From Methanolacinia paynteri (GTDB lineage: Archaea; Halobacteriota; Methanomicrobia; Methanomicrobiales; Methanomicrobiaceae), in NCBI RefSeq assembly GCF_000784355.1, contig NZ_KN360939.1, positions 160,456 through 224,455 of the forward strand: a DNA stretch of 64,000 nt, written 5' to 3'. Below the pieces are notes generated by a model, which made no database searches, was not told the DNA's origin, and was given only the letters and a program-made list of their open reading frames with translations. The position numbers were made by a program, and so were the translations under genes. Of this stretch, positions 1 through 9,640 are shown piece by piece. Within the stretch, counting starts at the first letter, position 1, and each line of letters starts with the position of its first letter.

Positions 1-140
1 TCAATACCGCACTTTTAGGCGGAGTCGTTGTGCTGATAGTTATTGTCGTAATTGTGGTATATGCCCTGAAATTTGTAGGAAAGAGGGATAGAAGAGGAAG
101 GGGGAGATATCCCGGCGGCAGAGACGGAGGAAGTCTCTGA
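1..140 (+). CDS. C-terminal fragment of a membrane protein
   Basis: Only the last 45 codons are present (frame begins at base 3, stop TGA at 138-140). They encode one strongly hydrophobic transmembrane helix (a run of Val/Ile/Leu) followed by an Arg/Gly-rich cytoplasmic tail ending RDGGSL. A single C-terminal helix with a basic stop-transfer tail is typical of an archaeal surface protein anchored by its C-terminus, which would fit the secreted VWA protein that follows. The family cannot be told from this fragment. Confidence 0.7.
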   Translation, partial: NTALLGGVVVLIVIVVIVVYALKFVGKRDRRGRGRYPGGRDGGSL

Positions 141-237
141 TAATTGAATTTATTCATTTTTTTAGAATATCCTGAAAATATATTTCTTTTAGGCTACCGC
201 TTTTTCGGTTTATTTTCTTCTGTTGAAAGCAATATTC

Positions 238-251
238 AGGTATATATACCT
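238..251 (+). promoter_or_regulatory. TATA-containing palindrome before the VWA gene
   Basis: AGGTATATATACCT is a perfect palindrome that also matches an archaeal TATA box. It lies 45 bases before the ATG at 296, giving an expected transcript start near 270-275. A second TATA-like stretch (GATATATATAACC, about 269-281) lies closer. Which one is used cannot be settled from sequence. Confidence 0.45.
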
Positions 252-295
252 CTGCAGAAGACTAACAATGATATATATAACCGGGGATATTTGAG

Positions 296-3200
296 ATGGG
301 GTTCAGGCGGGGAATATGGCTGCCAGCCATAATTATAATGTTGTTTTTTTTTGTTTCCACGGTCTATGCTCTGGATTCTGATGAAATAACGATAGTATCC
401 GATAAAGACTGGATGACTGCGGGGGGCGATCCTGCTGTAATCGAAGTCATTGTGAGCAATACGTCCGTTTCAGTTCAGAGCGTTGAGTTTGAGGCTTATA
501 TGGTCGTTGATGAGGAAGAATCGGGTGGAAACATAAGTCTCCCGTCTACAACTGTTTCATATCCTGTTTCTGTTGGTAATGCAACCCCTTCAACAGATAC
601 GGTTTCTCCATGGAAAACTGATTTTTATTGTGAAAAAAGCGGAATTGCCGATATTCAGGTAACTGTAAATTATATTGCCGACGGTTACGCCGACTCACTT
701 ACAAAGGAATTCCCGCAGAAAGTAGATCATGCTTCAATGTATTCTTTTGCATCCGTTGATTACGATTATGAGGCCACTGTAAACAGTATCGTTCCGATCA
801 CAATAAGTGCTGTAGACAAATACGGGAACCGTATTGACAGCAAAAAAGAGGAGGATGTGGGGGGAACATCCGAATCATTCGAACTTATCTCTAGTCCCGA
901 GACTTCGGAATTCTGGGATGGTTCCGATTTCACCAGTAATATCATTGATGTTTATGTTAATTCGACAGGATATGCGGAAGCTCTCTTCCGCATATCAGAG
1001 ATCGCAGGGACGAATCTCGTAAATATAGTCCCTTCATCGGGCATTGACTCCAAAATTCTGACTATCACCAGTCTGGCAGACGCCGAACCAGTAGATATAG
1101 TAGTTACAGTCAGTCCGGCCTCCGGAGATCCCCCGTATCAGCCTGCAGACGGGGAAAGCAAATTCTATATTACCTACCAGTTGATTGACCAGTGGGGCAA
1201 TCCTTCCGGAAACAGGCAGCTGTACATAGAGCCGACCGATCCTGATGAATCTGCATTTTACAGGGCTTCAAACTCCTCAGGAAAGATTGAGATCTCCTAT
1301 GGTCCGCAGGAGATCAAGGGAATTTATTCTCTTATCGCAACTTCTGTAGATAACTTGAGTATTTCCAGGGAGACTGATCTCGAATTCGTAAGCACAGATC
1401 CGACGGATATGCTTCTTACCGCTAATCCACAGGTAATGCCGAGCCATGATGTGGATACTGCCTTCACGTCGGAACTTCGTGCCAAGGTAATCGATGAGAA
1501 GGGAAATCCGGTAATGGGGGAGACTGTAACATTCTCGATAATAGACGGTGAATATCCTGATTCACAACTGGCCGTCCCGTATCTTGAAAGCATCTCGGCA
1601 GTATCTGATCAGGATGGTCTCGCGGTAATTAATTTTGTTCCCGGAACTTTTGAGACAGACTGGGACGCGACTGACTATTCAAAACTGGCCAATGCGTCCT
1701 GCCAGGTGCGTGCACAGTGGAATACGACTGTCCGGCAGATCGATCTCGAATGGAAGAACTATCCATACCTGACTGTAAAAACTAATGTAACTCCTGAAAC
1801 AGTAGCCGTAAACGATACAGTTACCGTAACTATTCAGCTTATCGGCGACGGGTGGGCGCTCCAGCCCGATCCTATTGATGTGATGCTTACTGCCGATCGG
1901 TCGGGCAGTATGCTGAGAGATTACCCTGACAGGATGGTCTCTCTTATGGACGCACTGGAAGATTTCGGGATCGAGATGAAGGAAGGATGGGATCGGCTGG
2001 GGCTGGTCTCATTCGGAACTTACGGTAATGCGGATATCATAGATTATGGTAACAGGTACTGGGCGGGGTATGATAATTCATATTCCGATGATTATGAATA
2101 TATCTCCGAGCACTATGCTGGAAACGATAAGAACTATAACGATTATGCAACTATCGATCTTGAACTGACAGAGGATTTTTCAGAATATAATACTGAAGTC
2201 AAGGCTCTTGTCCCGGATGACGGAACCCCGATGAGAAAAGGCCTGTATTATTCTATAAAGCATCTCCGCGATAACGGTAGGGATGATGCCGTGAAGGCTG
2301 TCGTAGTCCTGTCCGACGGTGATTATAATTACTACGGTGACCCCCTTGCAAGAGGGTACGGGGGTACAAAATGGGACTGGAGTTCTATGCAGAATAATTA
2401 TTACACTTTCAGCGATCTCAATTATCCAGAGCAGGATATGAGAGTCTTTGCAAAAGACAATGGCATAAAGATATTCTCAATAGCATATGCAGACGGGATC
2501 TCATCGGCAGGCAAAGCAGTTCTCCAGAGTCTTGCCGAGGATACCGGTGGGAAATATTATTATGCACCATCCGGAGACGATCTGAAGGAGATCTATGAAG
2601 ATATCGCAGGTGAGCTGAAAGAGGCGGCAGGTGTGGATACTGCTATGGAACTGATGTTCCAGGATGTAGAGATCAACAATCAAACCGTCTCCAATACGGG
2701 AAGTGACACTGTTCTTGAGTATGTTTACGATCCAGAGATCTCAACTCTCATAGAGAACCGATACGGCAACGGAACATACACCTCTGAAATTGTGGACCAA
2801 AGTGCGTGGTGGGCGGAGAACAAATCCCTGTATTTCGGTGTTGGTACTGTCTACCTGAACCAGACCTGGCAGGCTACTTATGTTCTTAAGGTAGAAAAAG
2901 CAGGAAACATCAACTTGTTCAATGATTCCTCATATATAACGTTCAATAATGGTACTGATACCCTGAAGCTTCCTGATACGTATTTCACAGCCGTTGCGGA
3001 TTTAAACTCGACAGGAGTTAACTTCACATCCATGGATGTCTCAAATTTTGAGATTACAAGTACCGACACCGATCTAATCCATCTCAGGTGGACCCTTGAT
3101 TATACCGGTACATACTCTGTTTCCCAGGAACTCAGTTATCACAGGCAGGGTGACGAAAGCGGCTGGATTCATTTCAATACTATGGATGATGTCTCCGGGC

Positions 3201-3364
3201 CGGTCTCATCTCTTTCCCAGGAATCATCATTTGCAATTCGCGATCTGCCGCCGGGGAATTATAATATCAGGCTCACCGCTTCCGCACCCGATACGGCAGA
3301 TGATGTTGAAGAGTTGAGTACTATAGTTGGATCCTCCGTGGATGCTTATATAAAGCTGGAATAG
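296..3364 (+). CDS. Secreted VWA-domain surface protein with Ig-like repeats
   Basis: 1022 residues. It begins with a signal peptide (basic GFRRG, hydrophobic core, cleavage near VYALD). About residues 30-510 look like tandem beta-sandwich (Big/invasin-like) modules; the phrases 'D(E/Q)xGNP' and 'SDQDGLA' are typical of such repeats. A von Willebrand factor A domain follows, with the metal-binding DxSxS motif DRSGSM at about 534-539 and the later VVVLSDGD strand. The C-terminal 130 residues resemble a fibronectin III-like domain (DLIHLRWTLDYTGTYSV). No C-terminal anchor helix or sortase-like signal is visible, so attachment may depend on another protein, perhaps the one whose tail lies just upstream. 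By family it is an adhesion or surface-assembly protein; ligand unknown. Confidence 0.85.
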   Translation: MGFRRGIWLPAIIIMLFFFVSTVYALDSDEITIVSDKDWMTAGGDPAVIEVIVSNTSVSVQSVEFEAYMVVDEEESGGNISLPSTTVSYPVSVGNATPSTDTVSPWKTDFYCEKSGIADIQVTVNYIADGYADSLTKEFPQKVDHASMYSFASVDYDYEATVNSIVPITISAVDKYGNRIDSKKEEDVGGTSESFELISSPETSEFWDGSDFTSNIIDVYVNSTGYAEALFRISEIAGTNLVNIVPSSGIDSKILTITSLADAEPVDIVVTVSPASGDPPYQPADGESKFYITYQLIDQWGNPSGNRQLYIEPTDPDESAFYRASNSSGKIEISYGPQEIKGIYSLIATSVDNLSISRETDLEFVSTDPTDMLLTANPQVMPSHDVDTAFTSELRAKVIDEKGNPVMGETVTFSIIDGEYPDSQLAVPYLESISAVSDQDGLAVINFVPGTFETDWDATDYSKLANASCQVRAQWNTTVRQIDLEWKNYPYLTVKTNVTPETVAVNDTVTVTIQLIGDGWALQPDPIDVMLTADRSGSMLRDYPDRMVSLMDALEDFGIEMKEGWDRLGLVSFGTYGNADIIDYGNRYWAGYDNSYSDDYEYISEHYAGNDKNYNDYATIDLELTEDFSEYNTEVKALVPDDGTPMRKGLYYSIKHLRDNGRDDAVKAVVVLSDGDYNYYGDPLARGYGGTKWDWSSMQNNYYTFSDLNYPEQDMRVFAKDNGIKIFSIAYADGISSAGKAVLQSLAEDTGGKYYYAPSGDDLKEIYEDIAGELKEAAGVDTAMELMFQDVEINNQTVSNTGSDTVLEYVYDPEISTLIENRYGNGTYTSEIVDQSAWWAENKSLYFGVGTVYLNQTWQATYVLKVEKAGNINLFNDSSYITFNNGTDTLKLPDTYFTAVADLNSTGVNFTSMDVSNFEITSTDTDLIHLRWTLDYTGTYSVSQELSYHRQGDESGWIHFNTMDDVSGPVSSLSQESSFAIRDLPPGNYNIRLTASAPDTADDVEELSTIVGSSVDAYIKLE

Positions 3365-3624
3365 CGGAAAATAGATCAATAAAATCAACCAAAATCCCTT
3401 TTTACCGGACCAACACGATTTGCAGATTATTCGTTTCATCTTTCATTTCATTATCAATGAATTAATCCGTGATTTTCCCGGTCTCGCCGATAAAGTCCTT
3501 CATTGTTTTAATCTACTGTCTTTATAATAGAAAATGATCAACACTTTTAATAATAACAAGGGGGGTACTTTGGACTTTCCCGATAGATCTCTGCCTTCTT
3601 CAGGCAGTAGCAGATGATGAAAAC

Positions 3625-5421
3625 ATGGCGCCGCTCTCCATAATTTATATCGACGATGATCCGCATCTTTTAGAATTTGGCAAATCCTTTCTTGGGCAAA
3701 GTGCGGAGTTTTCCGTTAAAACATTCACTTGCGCTTCTGAGGCGGCAGGTGATCTGCTCTCCGGGGAACATGCCGATGTAATTATCTCGGGATCTTTGGA
3801 TGGAATCAGTATATTCCATACCCTTCGACAGCACGGGATTACAACACCTTTCATTCTTTTCACAGGTGACGGGCGCGAAAATACCACAATCGATGCATTG
3901 AACGGCGAAACCGTCTTTTATGTCCGGAAAGTGGGGAGTCCCGAACAGCAGTTCGCTGATCTAATCAAGGCGATCCTGCGCGCTACCGGTAAAGGTACTG
4001 GAGAGACATACGAAAAAAACGCGGAATTGTACAGATGGTTATCAGAAAATGCGCCTCCCGAAATTATGGAGAACCTCAATGAAGTATTTTATGTCCTGGA
4101 TATAAATGCCACCGTCATCTATGTATCGCGGAATATCAGATCGATATCCGGTTATTCTGCTTTCGATGTGATCGGGCGATCCTATGTTGAACTTGTCCAC
4201 CCCAATGACATAGACGGGAGGCTTTCCCAGTTCTTTTCAAATCTTTCCGGAAGCAACGAAGCAACAGAATATCGTTTTCTCAAAGCTGATGGCAGTTCTG
4301 CCTGGGTGAAGACGGCTGCCCGTCCGATATTCATTGAAGGTCGCGTGATCGGGATTCAGGGCATTCTTACAGATATAACCAGCCTGAAAACGATGGAAAA
4401 GGCATTGCGGGAGAGCGAAGAGCAGTACCGCGACCTTGCAGCGAATGCACCGATCGGTATACTAACCTGCGATACCCAGGGAAACATCACTTACATAAAC
4501 CAGCGCGGTCTGGATCTTATCGGATCTCCGGGGGAGGAGGAAACCCGGACAGTCAACCTCCTGGAATTTCCATCTTTGATCAATATCGGATTTTCAGAGA
4601 TGCTTCTGAAATCCATAGATTCAGGTTTTTCCATTCCTCCGTTTGAAGGGGAATATTGTAGCAGGTGGGGAAAAAAAGCCTACTATCGTGTACATATATC
4701 TCCAATTATCGACCAGGAAATTGTCACAGGAGCCAGGATTATCCTGGATGATATATCCGAGCAAAAAATATCCGAGATCGCTCTCGATAAAGCAAACAGG
4801 AAACTTAAACTTCTCTCTGAGATCACCCGTCACGATATCCTGAACCAGATCATGGTGGTCCAGGGATACACCGAATTTGCAGAGGAGCTGAGTGTCGATA
4901 CCGTTCAGACGGATTATCTCCGGAGGGTAAAGGATGCGGCGGCAGCCATCCGTCGTCATACCGAGTTTGCAAGAGAGTATGAACGACTGGATGTGGAAAA
5001 ACCGGTCTGGCTCTCACTGGATGATATCGTTGGGAAGATGGATGATTCGCCAATTCCCATTATTTACGACTGTTCTGATATCTCGATCCATGCCGATCCG
5101 ATGGTGGAGCGCGTCTTTTTGAACCTGATGGACAATACCGTCCGCCATGCCGACGGGGCTACCTGCGTGCGGATCGGGTATTCAAAGGCAGGGTCAGGCC
5201 TCCTGATAACTTGGGAAGACGACGGCTCCGGTGTCCCTGAAGACCTGAAGGAGCGAATTTTTGATCGTGGTTATGGGAATAACACCGGTTTCGGTCTGTT
5301 CCTCGCACGGGAGATCCTCGGGATCACAGGTATTGAGATCACAGAGAAAGGCGTACCGGGTGATGGAGCGAGATTTGAGATCCTTGTGCCTGAAGGCGGG
5401 TACAGGTTGACAGGTCAATAA
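3625..5421 (+). CDS. Sensor histidine kinase: degenerate receiver-PAS-PAS-HATPase
   Basis: 598 residues, no membrane segment, so cytoplasmic. Residues 1-120 form a receiver-like domain with the acidic start IDDDP (10-13), the TG pair after strand 4 and a Lys near 'YVRKVG'. At the phospho-acceptor position the usual 'SD-x(4)-MDG' is replaced by SGSLDG (55-60): the Asp is Gly56 and the loop is shortened, so the domain probably cannot be phosphorylated. Two PAS domains follow (about 140-265 and 270-390), then the methanogen-type H-box ITRHDILNQ (His403) and an HATPase_c domain (DNTVRHA, DDGSGVP, GFGLFLAR). No response regulator lies next to it; orphan hybrid-like kinases are common in Methanomicrobiales. 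The signal is unknown. Confidence 0.88.
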   Translation: MAPLSIIYIDDDPHLLEFGKSFLGQSAEFSVKTFTCASEAAGDLLSGEHADVIISGSLDGISIFHTLRQHGITTPFILFTGDGRENTTIDALNGETVFYVRKVGSPEQQFADLIKAILRATGKGTGETYEKNAELYRWLSENAPPEIMENLNEVFYVLDINATVIYVSRNIRSISGYSAFDVIGRSYVELVHPNDIDGRLSQFFSNLSGSNEATEYRFLKADGSSAWVKTAARPIFIEGRVIGIQGILTDITSLKTMEKALRESEEQYRDLAANAPIGILTCDTQGNITYINQRGLDLIGSPGEEETRTVNLLEFPSLINIGFSEMLLKSIDSGFSIPPFEGEYCSRWGKKAYYRVHISPIIDQEIVTGARIILDDISEQKISEIALDKANRKLKLLSEITRHDILNQIMVVQGYTEFAEELSVDTVQTDYLRRVKDAAAAIRRHTEFAREYERLDVEKPVWLSLDDIVGKMDDSPIPIIYDCSDISIHADPMVERVFLNLMDNTVRHADGATCVRIGYSKAGSGLLITWEDDGSGVPEDLKERIFDRGYGNNTGFGLFLAREILGITGIEITEKGVPGDGARFEILVPEGGYRLTGQ

Positions 5422-5457
5422 AAAAATTCTTAAAAAGGCTTTTATCATTTTTTAAAG

Positions 5458-5529
5458 CGGATCCAGCGGGAATTGAACCCGCGTCTTTGGGTTCGAAGCC
5501 CAAAAGGATATCCTCTACCCTATGGATCC
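5458..5529 (-). tRNA. tRNA-Arg (anticodon TCG)
   Basis: Read on the minus strand, the sequence folds as a complete cloverleaf: 7-bp acceptor stem GGATCCA/TGGATCC, a D-arm, anticodon stem TTGGG/CCCAA enclosing CTTCGAA (anticodon TCG), and T-arm GCGGG-TTCAATT-CCCGC. The discriminator base is G. CCA is not encoded. There is no intron. Confidence 0.95.
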
Positions 5530-5581
5530 ATTGACACTACTGGTTGGTTCTTTTTTGGGAAAAAGTTTTGTTAAATTTGAT

Positions 5582-6016
5582 TTAACTGAACATTTCAGCT
5601 TTGAGCAGGTCCGCTCCGCATTTGATCAGCTTTTCTATGGCCTCGTCTATGCGATCCACCCTTAGTATAAGGACAGCAGCCTCTTTTCCGGAGTAGGCAT
5701 AGGAATATTCAATATTGATCTCCGACTCCCCGAGTATCTTTGCAATGTCAAAGAGACCGCCCGGCTTGTCCTTCATCCTGACCGCAATTACATCGGTAAA
5801 CGAGACCATGAAACCTATATCAGCCAGTTTTTTAAGAGCTGCTTCAGGTTTGTCTACAAGCAGGCGAACGACTCCGAAGCCTTTCGCCTCAGCAATGGAA
5901 AATGCGAAGATGTTAATCTTTTCATCCTGCAGCGCTCTTGCTATTGCGGCCAGTCTTCCCGGCTTGTTCTCGGAGAATACCGAGATCTGCTTTATGATAT
6001 GGTCATTCTTTTTCAT
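5582..6016 (-). CDS. Tandem ACT-domain protein
   Basis: 144 residues made of two ACT domains (about 6-70, 'ISVFSENKPGRLAAIARAL', and 75-140, 'VRMKDKPGGLFDIAKIL'). ACT domains bind amino acids or related small ligands. The start overlaps the stop of the upstream PaaK-type gene by one base, so it is the last gene of a three-gene operon with two aryl-CoA ligases. This ACT/PaaK pairing is frequent in methanogens. The likely role is to sense an aromatic amino acid or aryl acid for the ligases (inference). Confidence 0.85.
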   Translation of the reverse strand: MKKNDHIIKQISVFSENKPGRLAAIARALQDEKINIFAFSIAEAKGFGVVRLLVDKPEAALKKLADIGFMVSFTDVIAVRMKDKPGGLFDIAKILGESEINIEYSYAYSGKEAAVLILRVDRIDEAIEKLIKCGADLLKAEMFS

Positions 6017-7314
6017 CAGTTCATCCTCCTGTCGATTACACGTTTTGCCTTTCCCTCGAATCTTGGAAGTGATCCCGGTGCGGCAAGTTCCACCCCTACG
6101 CTGACGTTGAGCGAGTTCCTCAGGACATGTGATACATTGCGGCGGATCTCGTTTATATCTTCTACCTTGTCCGAGAACGCCTCGGGATTCATCTCAACCT
6201 GGACGAGCATCTCGTCGAGTGCCCCTTTCCTGTCCACTATGATCATGAAATGACCGGAAACTTCCGGAATTCCGAGAAGTGCATGTTCAACCTGCGACGG
6301 GAATACGTTTATTCCCCTGATGATCAGCATGTCGTCAACACGACCCTGGAGCCTGTCGATCCTCGGGTGGGTCCTTCCGCAGGCGCAGACCTCGGTGTTC
6401 ATCGAGGTAATATCTCCGACCCTGTAGCGGATCATCGGGAGTGCCTCTTTCTGGAGGATTGTCATGACAAGTTCGCCCTTCTCGCCGGGCTGGAGCTGCT
6501 CGCCGGTATCAGGATCAACAATCTCCGTATAGGCGATATCTCCCCATATGTGGATCCCGTTCTGCTCTGCACAGTCGCAAAACATCGGCCCTGACATCTC
6601 GGAGGTTCCGAAGATGTTGTGGGCCGTGATGCCCATTTTGTCCTCAATATGCTTTTTCATCTGCACCGACCACGGTTCTGCACCGAGGACGGCCGTCCTG
6701 AGATCGGTATCTTTGTCGATCGAGACACCCATCTTATCGGCAACCTCCCCAATGTGGACCAGGTAGGATGGGGTACTTGCGATTGCCGTGACCCTCAGGT
6801 CCTGCATAAGCTCGATCTGGCGCTCGGTGTTGCCTACGCTTGTCGGGACGACGGTGGCGCCGACTCTCTCCGCACCGTAATGAAGTCCCAGTCCTCCTGT
6901 GAACAGGCCGTAGCCGTAGGAGACCTGCATGACATCCCCGCGTCCGATTCCGCATCCGGTAAGCGCTCTTGCAAGCGATGTAGTCCAGATCTCGAGATCG
7001 TTCCGGGTGTAGCCGACGACCGTCGGTTTCCCTGTTGTTCCTGAGGAGACATGGTATCTTACCAGTTCGTCCTGTGATGCAGTGAAGATCTTGTCGGGGT
7101 AGTTGTCTCTCAGGTCGCTCTTGTACATGAAGGGCAGTTTTTTGACATCATCCAGTGACCTGATATCATCCGGGTGAACGTTGTGTTCCTTCATCCTTTT
7201 GTGATAGAAATCCGAGAAGCTGTAGAGCCTGTATACAAGCGTCTTCATCCGTTTGTACTGAAGTTCTGCAAGCTGCTCTAAGGGTATCTCCTCAATTCGC
7301 GGGTCCCATTTCAA
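6016..7314 (-). CDS. Phenylacetate-CoA ligase family protein (second copy)
   Basis: 432 residues, the full length for PaaK. It is an ANL-superfamily acyl-adenylating enzyme: aryl acid + ATP + CoA gives aryl-CoA + AMP + PPi. The phosphate-binding loop SSGTTGKPTVVGYT, the motif FGTSEMSGP, YRVGD and the C-terminal FEGKAKRVIDRR lobe are all present. It overlaps the preceding ligase gene by four bases (7311-7314) and the ACT gene by one, which indicates translational coupling. In methanogens such enzymes are thought to activate arylacetates for aromatic amino acid synthesis or salvage through indolepyruvate-type oxidoreductases; no such oxidoreductase is in this window. The true substrate is not known. 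Confidence 0.9.
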   Translation of the reverse strand: MKWDPRIEEIPLEQLAELQYKRMKTLVYRLYSFSDFYHKRMKEHNVHPDDIRSLDDVKKLPFMYKSDLRDNYPDKIFTASQDELVRYHVSSGTTGKPTVVGYTRNDLEIWTTSLARALTGCGIGRGDVMQVSYGYGLFTGGLGLHYGAERVGATVVPTSVGNTERQIELMQDLRVTAIASTPSYLVHIGEVADKMGVSIDKDTDLRTAVLGAEPWSVQMKKHIEDKMGITAHNIFGTSEMSGPMFCDCAEQNGIHIWGDIAYTEIVDPDTGEQLQPGEKGELVMTILQKEALPMIRYRVGDITSMNTEVCACGRTHPRIDRLQGRVDDMLIIRGINVFPSQVEHALLGIPEVSGHFMIIVDRKGALDEMLVQVEMNPEAFSDKVEDINEIRRNVSHVLRNSLNVSVGVELAAPGSLPRFEGKAKRVIDRRMN

Positions 7315-8603
7315 ATTGAATCACCTCTCCTGTCAATTACGCGTTTCGCTTTTCCCTCAAATCTCGGGAGTGAATCATGTTCAACAAGGTTTACTTTTGT
7401 TCTGAGATTAAGTGTCTCTTTTAATGCGTGAATAATTTTTTTCTGAATTTTCTCGAGATCCTTTAATTCGCCCGAGAAATATTCCTTCTTGATCTCGACG
7501 TCTATTGTCATCTCATCGAGATGGTTTATCCTGTCGACGTAGACCATGAACTGGTCGCCTACTTCGGGGATTGATCTTAAGACATGCTCTATCTGTGAGG
7601 GGAATACGTTGATACCTCTTATTACGAGCATATCGTCGCTTCTTCCTGTGAGGCGGGCAATTCTCGCTCCTCTGCCGCACGGGCATTCGTCGTCGAGGAT
7701 ACAGGTGATATCGCCGGTCCTGTACCTGAGAAGGGGCATTGCCTCCTTGACGAGCGGGGTTACGACCAGTTCGCCGCGTTCGCCTGGTCCGAGCACCTCT
7801 TCAGTTACAGGATCAATGATTTCGATAAGATAGCAGTCATGCCAGAAGTGAAGGCCGTCTCTCTCCGGACATTCGAATGCAGCGCCGGGCCCGTACATCT
7901 CGCTCATACCGTAGGAGTCGTAGGCCGTGACTCCGAGCTTCTTCTCCAGGGTTTTTCTTGTATTTTCCGACCATGGTTCTGCGCCGAAGAGTCCGGTTTT
8001 GAATGTTTCAAGCGTAGTTCCCATGGCTTCCGCAACTTCGGCAAGGTGCATTGCGTAACTCGGCGTGCAGTGGACTGCCGTTACACCGAAATCGTCGATC
8101 ATTTCGATCTGTCGTTTTGTATTTCCTGTCCCGCTCGGGATAACGGTCATTCCTATCTTCTCGGCGCCGTAGTGGAAACCGAGTCCGCCTGTGAATAGTC
8201 CGTAATTGACTGCATTCTGGAACGTGTCTTCGTCGGTCAGGCCTACCATCGTCATGTTTCTTGCAATAAGCTCGGACCAGTTATCAAGATCCTTTCTTGT
8301 ATATCCGACGACCGTGGGCTTGCCGGTAGTTCCCGAGGTTGTGTGGATTCGTATGATCTCTTTTTTCGGGACGGCCATGAACCCGAACGGGTATCCCCCC
8401 TGCAGGTCTTTTTTTGTAGTAAAGGGGAGTTTAGATACGTCGGTTATTTCATTGATATCATCCGCGGAGACATTCTTTTCCTTCAGGACTGCTTTAAAAA
8501 AGGGGACTTTCTCAGCCTGCCTGATAGTCTGGCGGAGCCTTTTGACCTGAAGGTCTTCAAGGGCATTTCCGCGAAGCGTCTCCATCTCCTTGTTCCAGAA
8601 CAT
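7311..8603 (-). CDS. Phenylacetate-CoA ligase family protein (first copy)
   Basis: 430 residues, clearly paralogous to the next gene and first in the ligase-ligase-ACT operon. It has the ATP loop TSGTTGKPTVVGYT, SYGMSEMYGPG, YRTGD and the C-terminal catalytic-lobe segment FEGKAKRVIDRRGD. A Cys pair in CPCGRGAR mirrors CACGRTHP in its partner. The two copies may form a heteromer or differ in substrate; sequence alone does not decide. A GC-rich repeat lies directly upstream at 8705-8942, so the promoter probably lies at about 8604-8700. Confidence 0.9.
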   Translation of the reverse strand: MFWNKEMETLRGNALEDLQVKRLRQTIRQAEKVPFFKAVLKEKNVSADDINEITDVSKLPFTTKKDLQGGYPFGFMAVPKKEIIRIHTTSGTTGKPTVVGYTRKDLDNWSELIARNMTMVGLTDEDTFQNAVNYGLFTGGLGFHYGAEKIGMTVIPSGTGNTKRQIEMIDDFGVTAVHCTPSYAMHLAEVAEAMGTTLETFKTGLFGAEPWSENTRKTLEKKLGVTAYDSYGMSEMYGPGAAFECPERDGLHFWHDCYLIEIIDPVTEEVLGPGERGELVVTPLVKEAMPLLRYRTGDITCILDDECPCGRGARIARLTGRSDDMLVIRGINVFPSQIEHVLRSIPEVGDQFMVYVDRINHLDEMTIDVEIKKEYFSGELKDLEKIQKKIIHALKETLNLRTKVNLVEHDSLPRFEGKAKRVIDRRGDSI

Positions 8604-8704
8604 TTTCTTCCAAGTATGGTACGCTATGGCATGGCATGAAGGTTTGGAATTGTGCCTTTTGATATAATTACAGAGTACCGAATTAGGTAAGTTTTTTCAA
8701 TATG

Positions 8705-8942
8705 GCAACCCTTGCGCAGTTCGCTCCGCGAACACGCCCTGACCTCAGGGCTTTGCGCTGGCGATAAGCCGGCCTTCGGCCGAAAAGAAACGAATTGAGT
8801 TTAATAACATCTCCCGATTTTCACAGAGGTGGAAAAAATTTTCAGTGGAGAAAAGGGGATGCCTGTCCATCCCCTTTTCGACTTATCGCTATCAGGGGGT
8901 GGGTTCATAAGGGAGGGGGACTTGTTCCCCCTCCCTCTAGAG
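8705..8942 (-). repeat. GC-rich intergenic repeat, copy A (two modules)
   Basis: This fills most of the gene-free stretch 8604-8964. On the minus strand, module 1 (8942 down to about 8850) holds an inverted repeat of GGGAGGGGGA type, the core GCGATAAGTCG and the hairpin GGGGATG-(6)-CATCCCC (8855-8874). Module 2 (8784 down to 8705) holds GCGCAAAGCCCTGAGG, CAGGGCGTGTTCGCG and GCGCAAGGGTTGC. The same words occur at 24391-24650 in the same module order, and partly at 13242-13440 and 63443-63548. No coding potential is seen. Confidence 0.8.
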
Positions 8943-8964
8943 ATTTCTCCCTTTTCAAAAAAAA

Positions 8965-9633
8965 TCAGTGACCCTGGGTTCCCGGAACAGCGAACTTCTT
9001 CTCCAGCATTCCCGCCCCGACTGTCGTAATGGTTACGAGCACGAGGTATATTGCGCCGACGAAGATGAAAGTCTCTGTATATGTGAAATACTTGGTTGCG
9101 ATCAGTTTTCCCGCTCCGGTCAGTTCAACCAGAGTCAGCATGTACGCAAGAGAGGAGTATTTGATCAGGTATATGAACTCGTTCGATAGCCCGGGGATCG
9201 CTCTTCTTAATGCCTGCGGCATGACAATGTGGAATATCGACTGGTACTTCGTCATTCCTAGGGAGCGTGCCGCGATAATCTGTCCTTCCTTGACGGATTT
9301 GATCGCCCCCCTGATGTACTCCGAATTGTATGCCGCATTGCACATGATAAAGCCGATAACTGAGGCCTGGAATGCCGTGAATGTGATTCCAACCGAAGGA
9401 AGCGTGAAATATAATATGAACAGAAGAAGCAGGAGCGGACAGCCCTTAACGAAAATAGTAAAAGCCTTGCACAGGAACGATGTGCCCTTTCCACCGTATG
9501 TCCTTCCGACAGCAACTCCTATTCCTGCAAGGAGGCCGAAAGGAGCCGAAACTACGATAAGCTGGAGCGTGACAAGCAGTCCGGTCCAGAGCGCCGGAAG
9601 AAGTATGTCTACGGTGAATGCAAGGCTGTCCAT
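8965..9633 (-). CDS. Polar amino acid ABC transporter, permease subunit
   Basis: 222 residues with about five membrane helices. It has the HisM/GlnP-type EAA loop ([28 protein letters not shown], of which AARSLGMT and MPQALRRAIPG are diagnostic) that docks on the ATPase. It is the last gene of a four-gene transporter operon on the minus strand, 7 bases after the ATPase gene, and forms the channel with the second permease at 10390-11100. By family it imports a polar amino acid; which one cannot be told. Confidence 0.92.
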   Translation of the reverse strand: MDSLAFTVDILLPALWTGLLVTLQLIVVSAPFGLLAGIGVAVGRTYGGKGTSFLCKAFTIFVKGCPLLLLLFILYFTLPSVGITFTAFQASVIGFIMCNAAYNSEYIRGAIKSVKEGQIIAARSLGMTKYQSIFHIVMPQALRRAIPGLSNEFIYLIKYSSLAYMLTLVELTGAGKLIATKYFTYTETFIFVGAIYLVLVTITTVGAGMLEKKFAVPGTQGH

Positions 9634-9640
9634 ATTCTTT

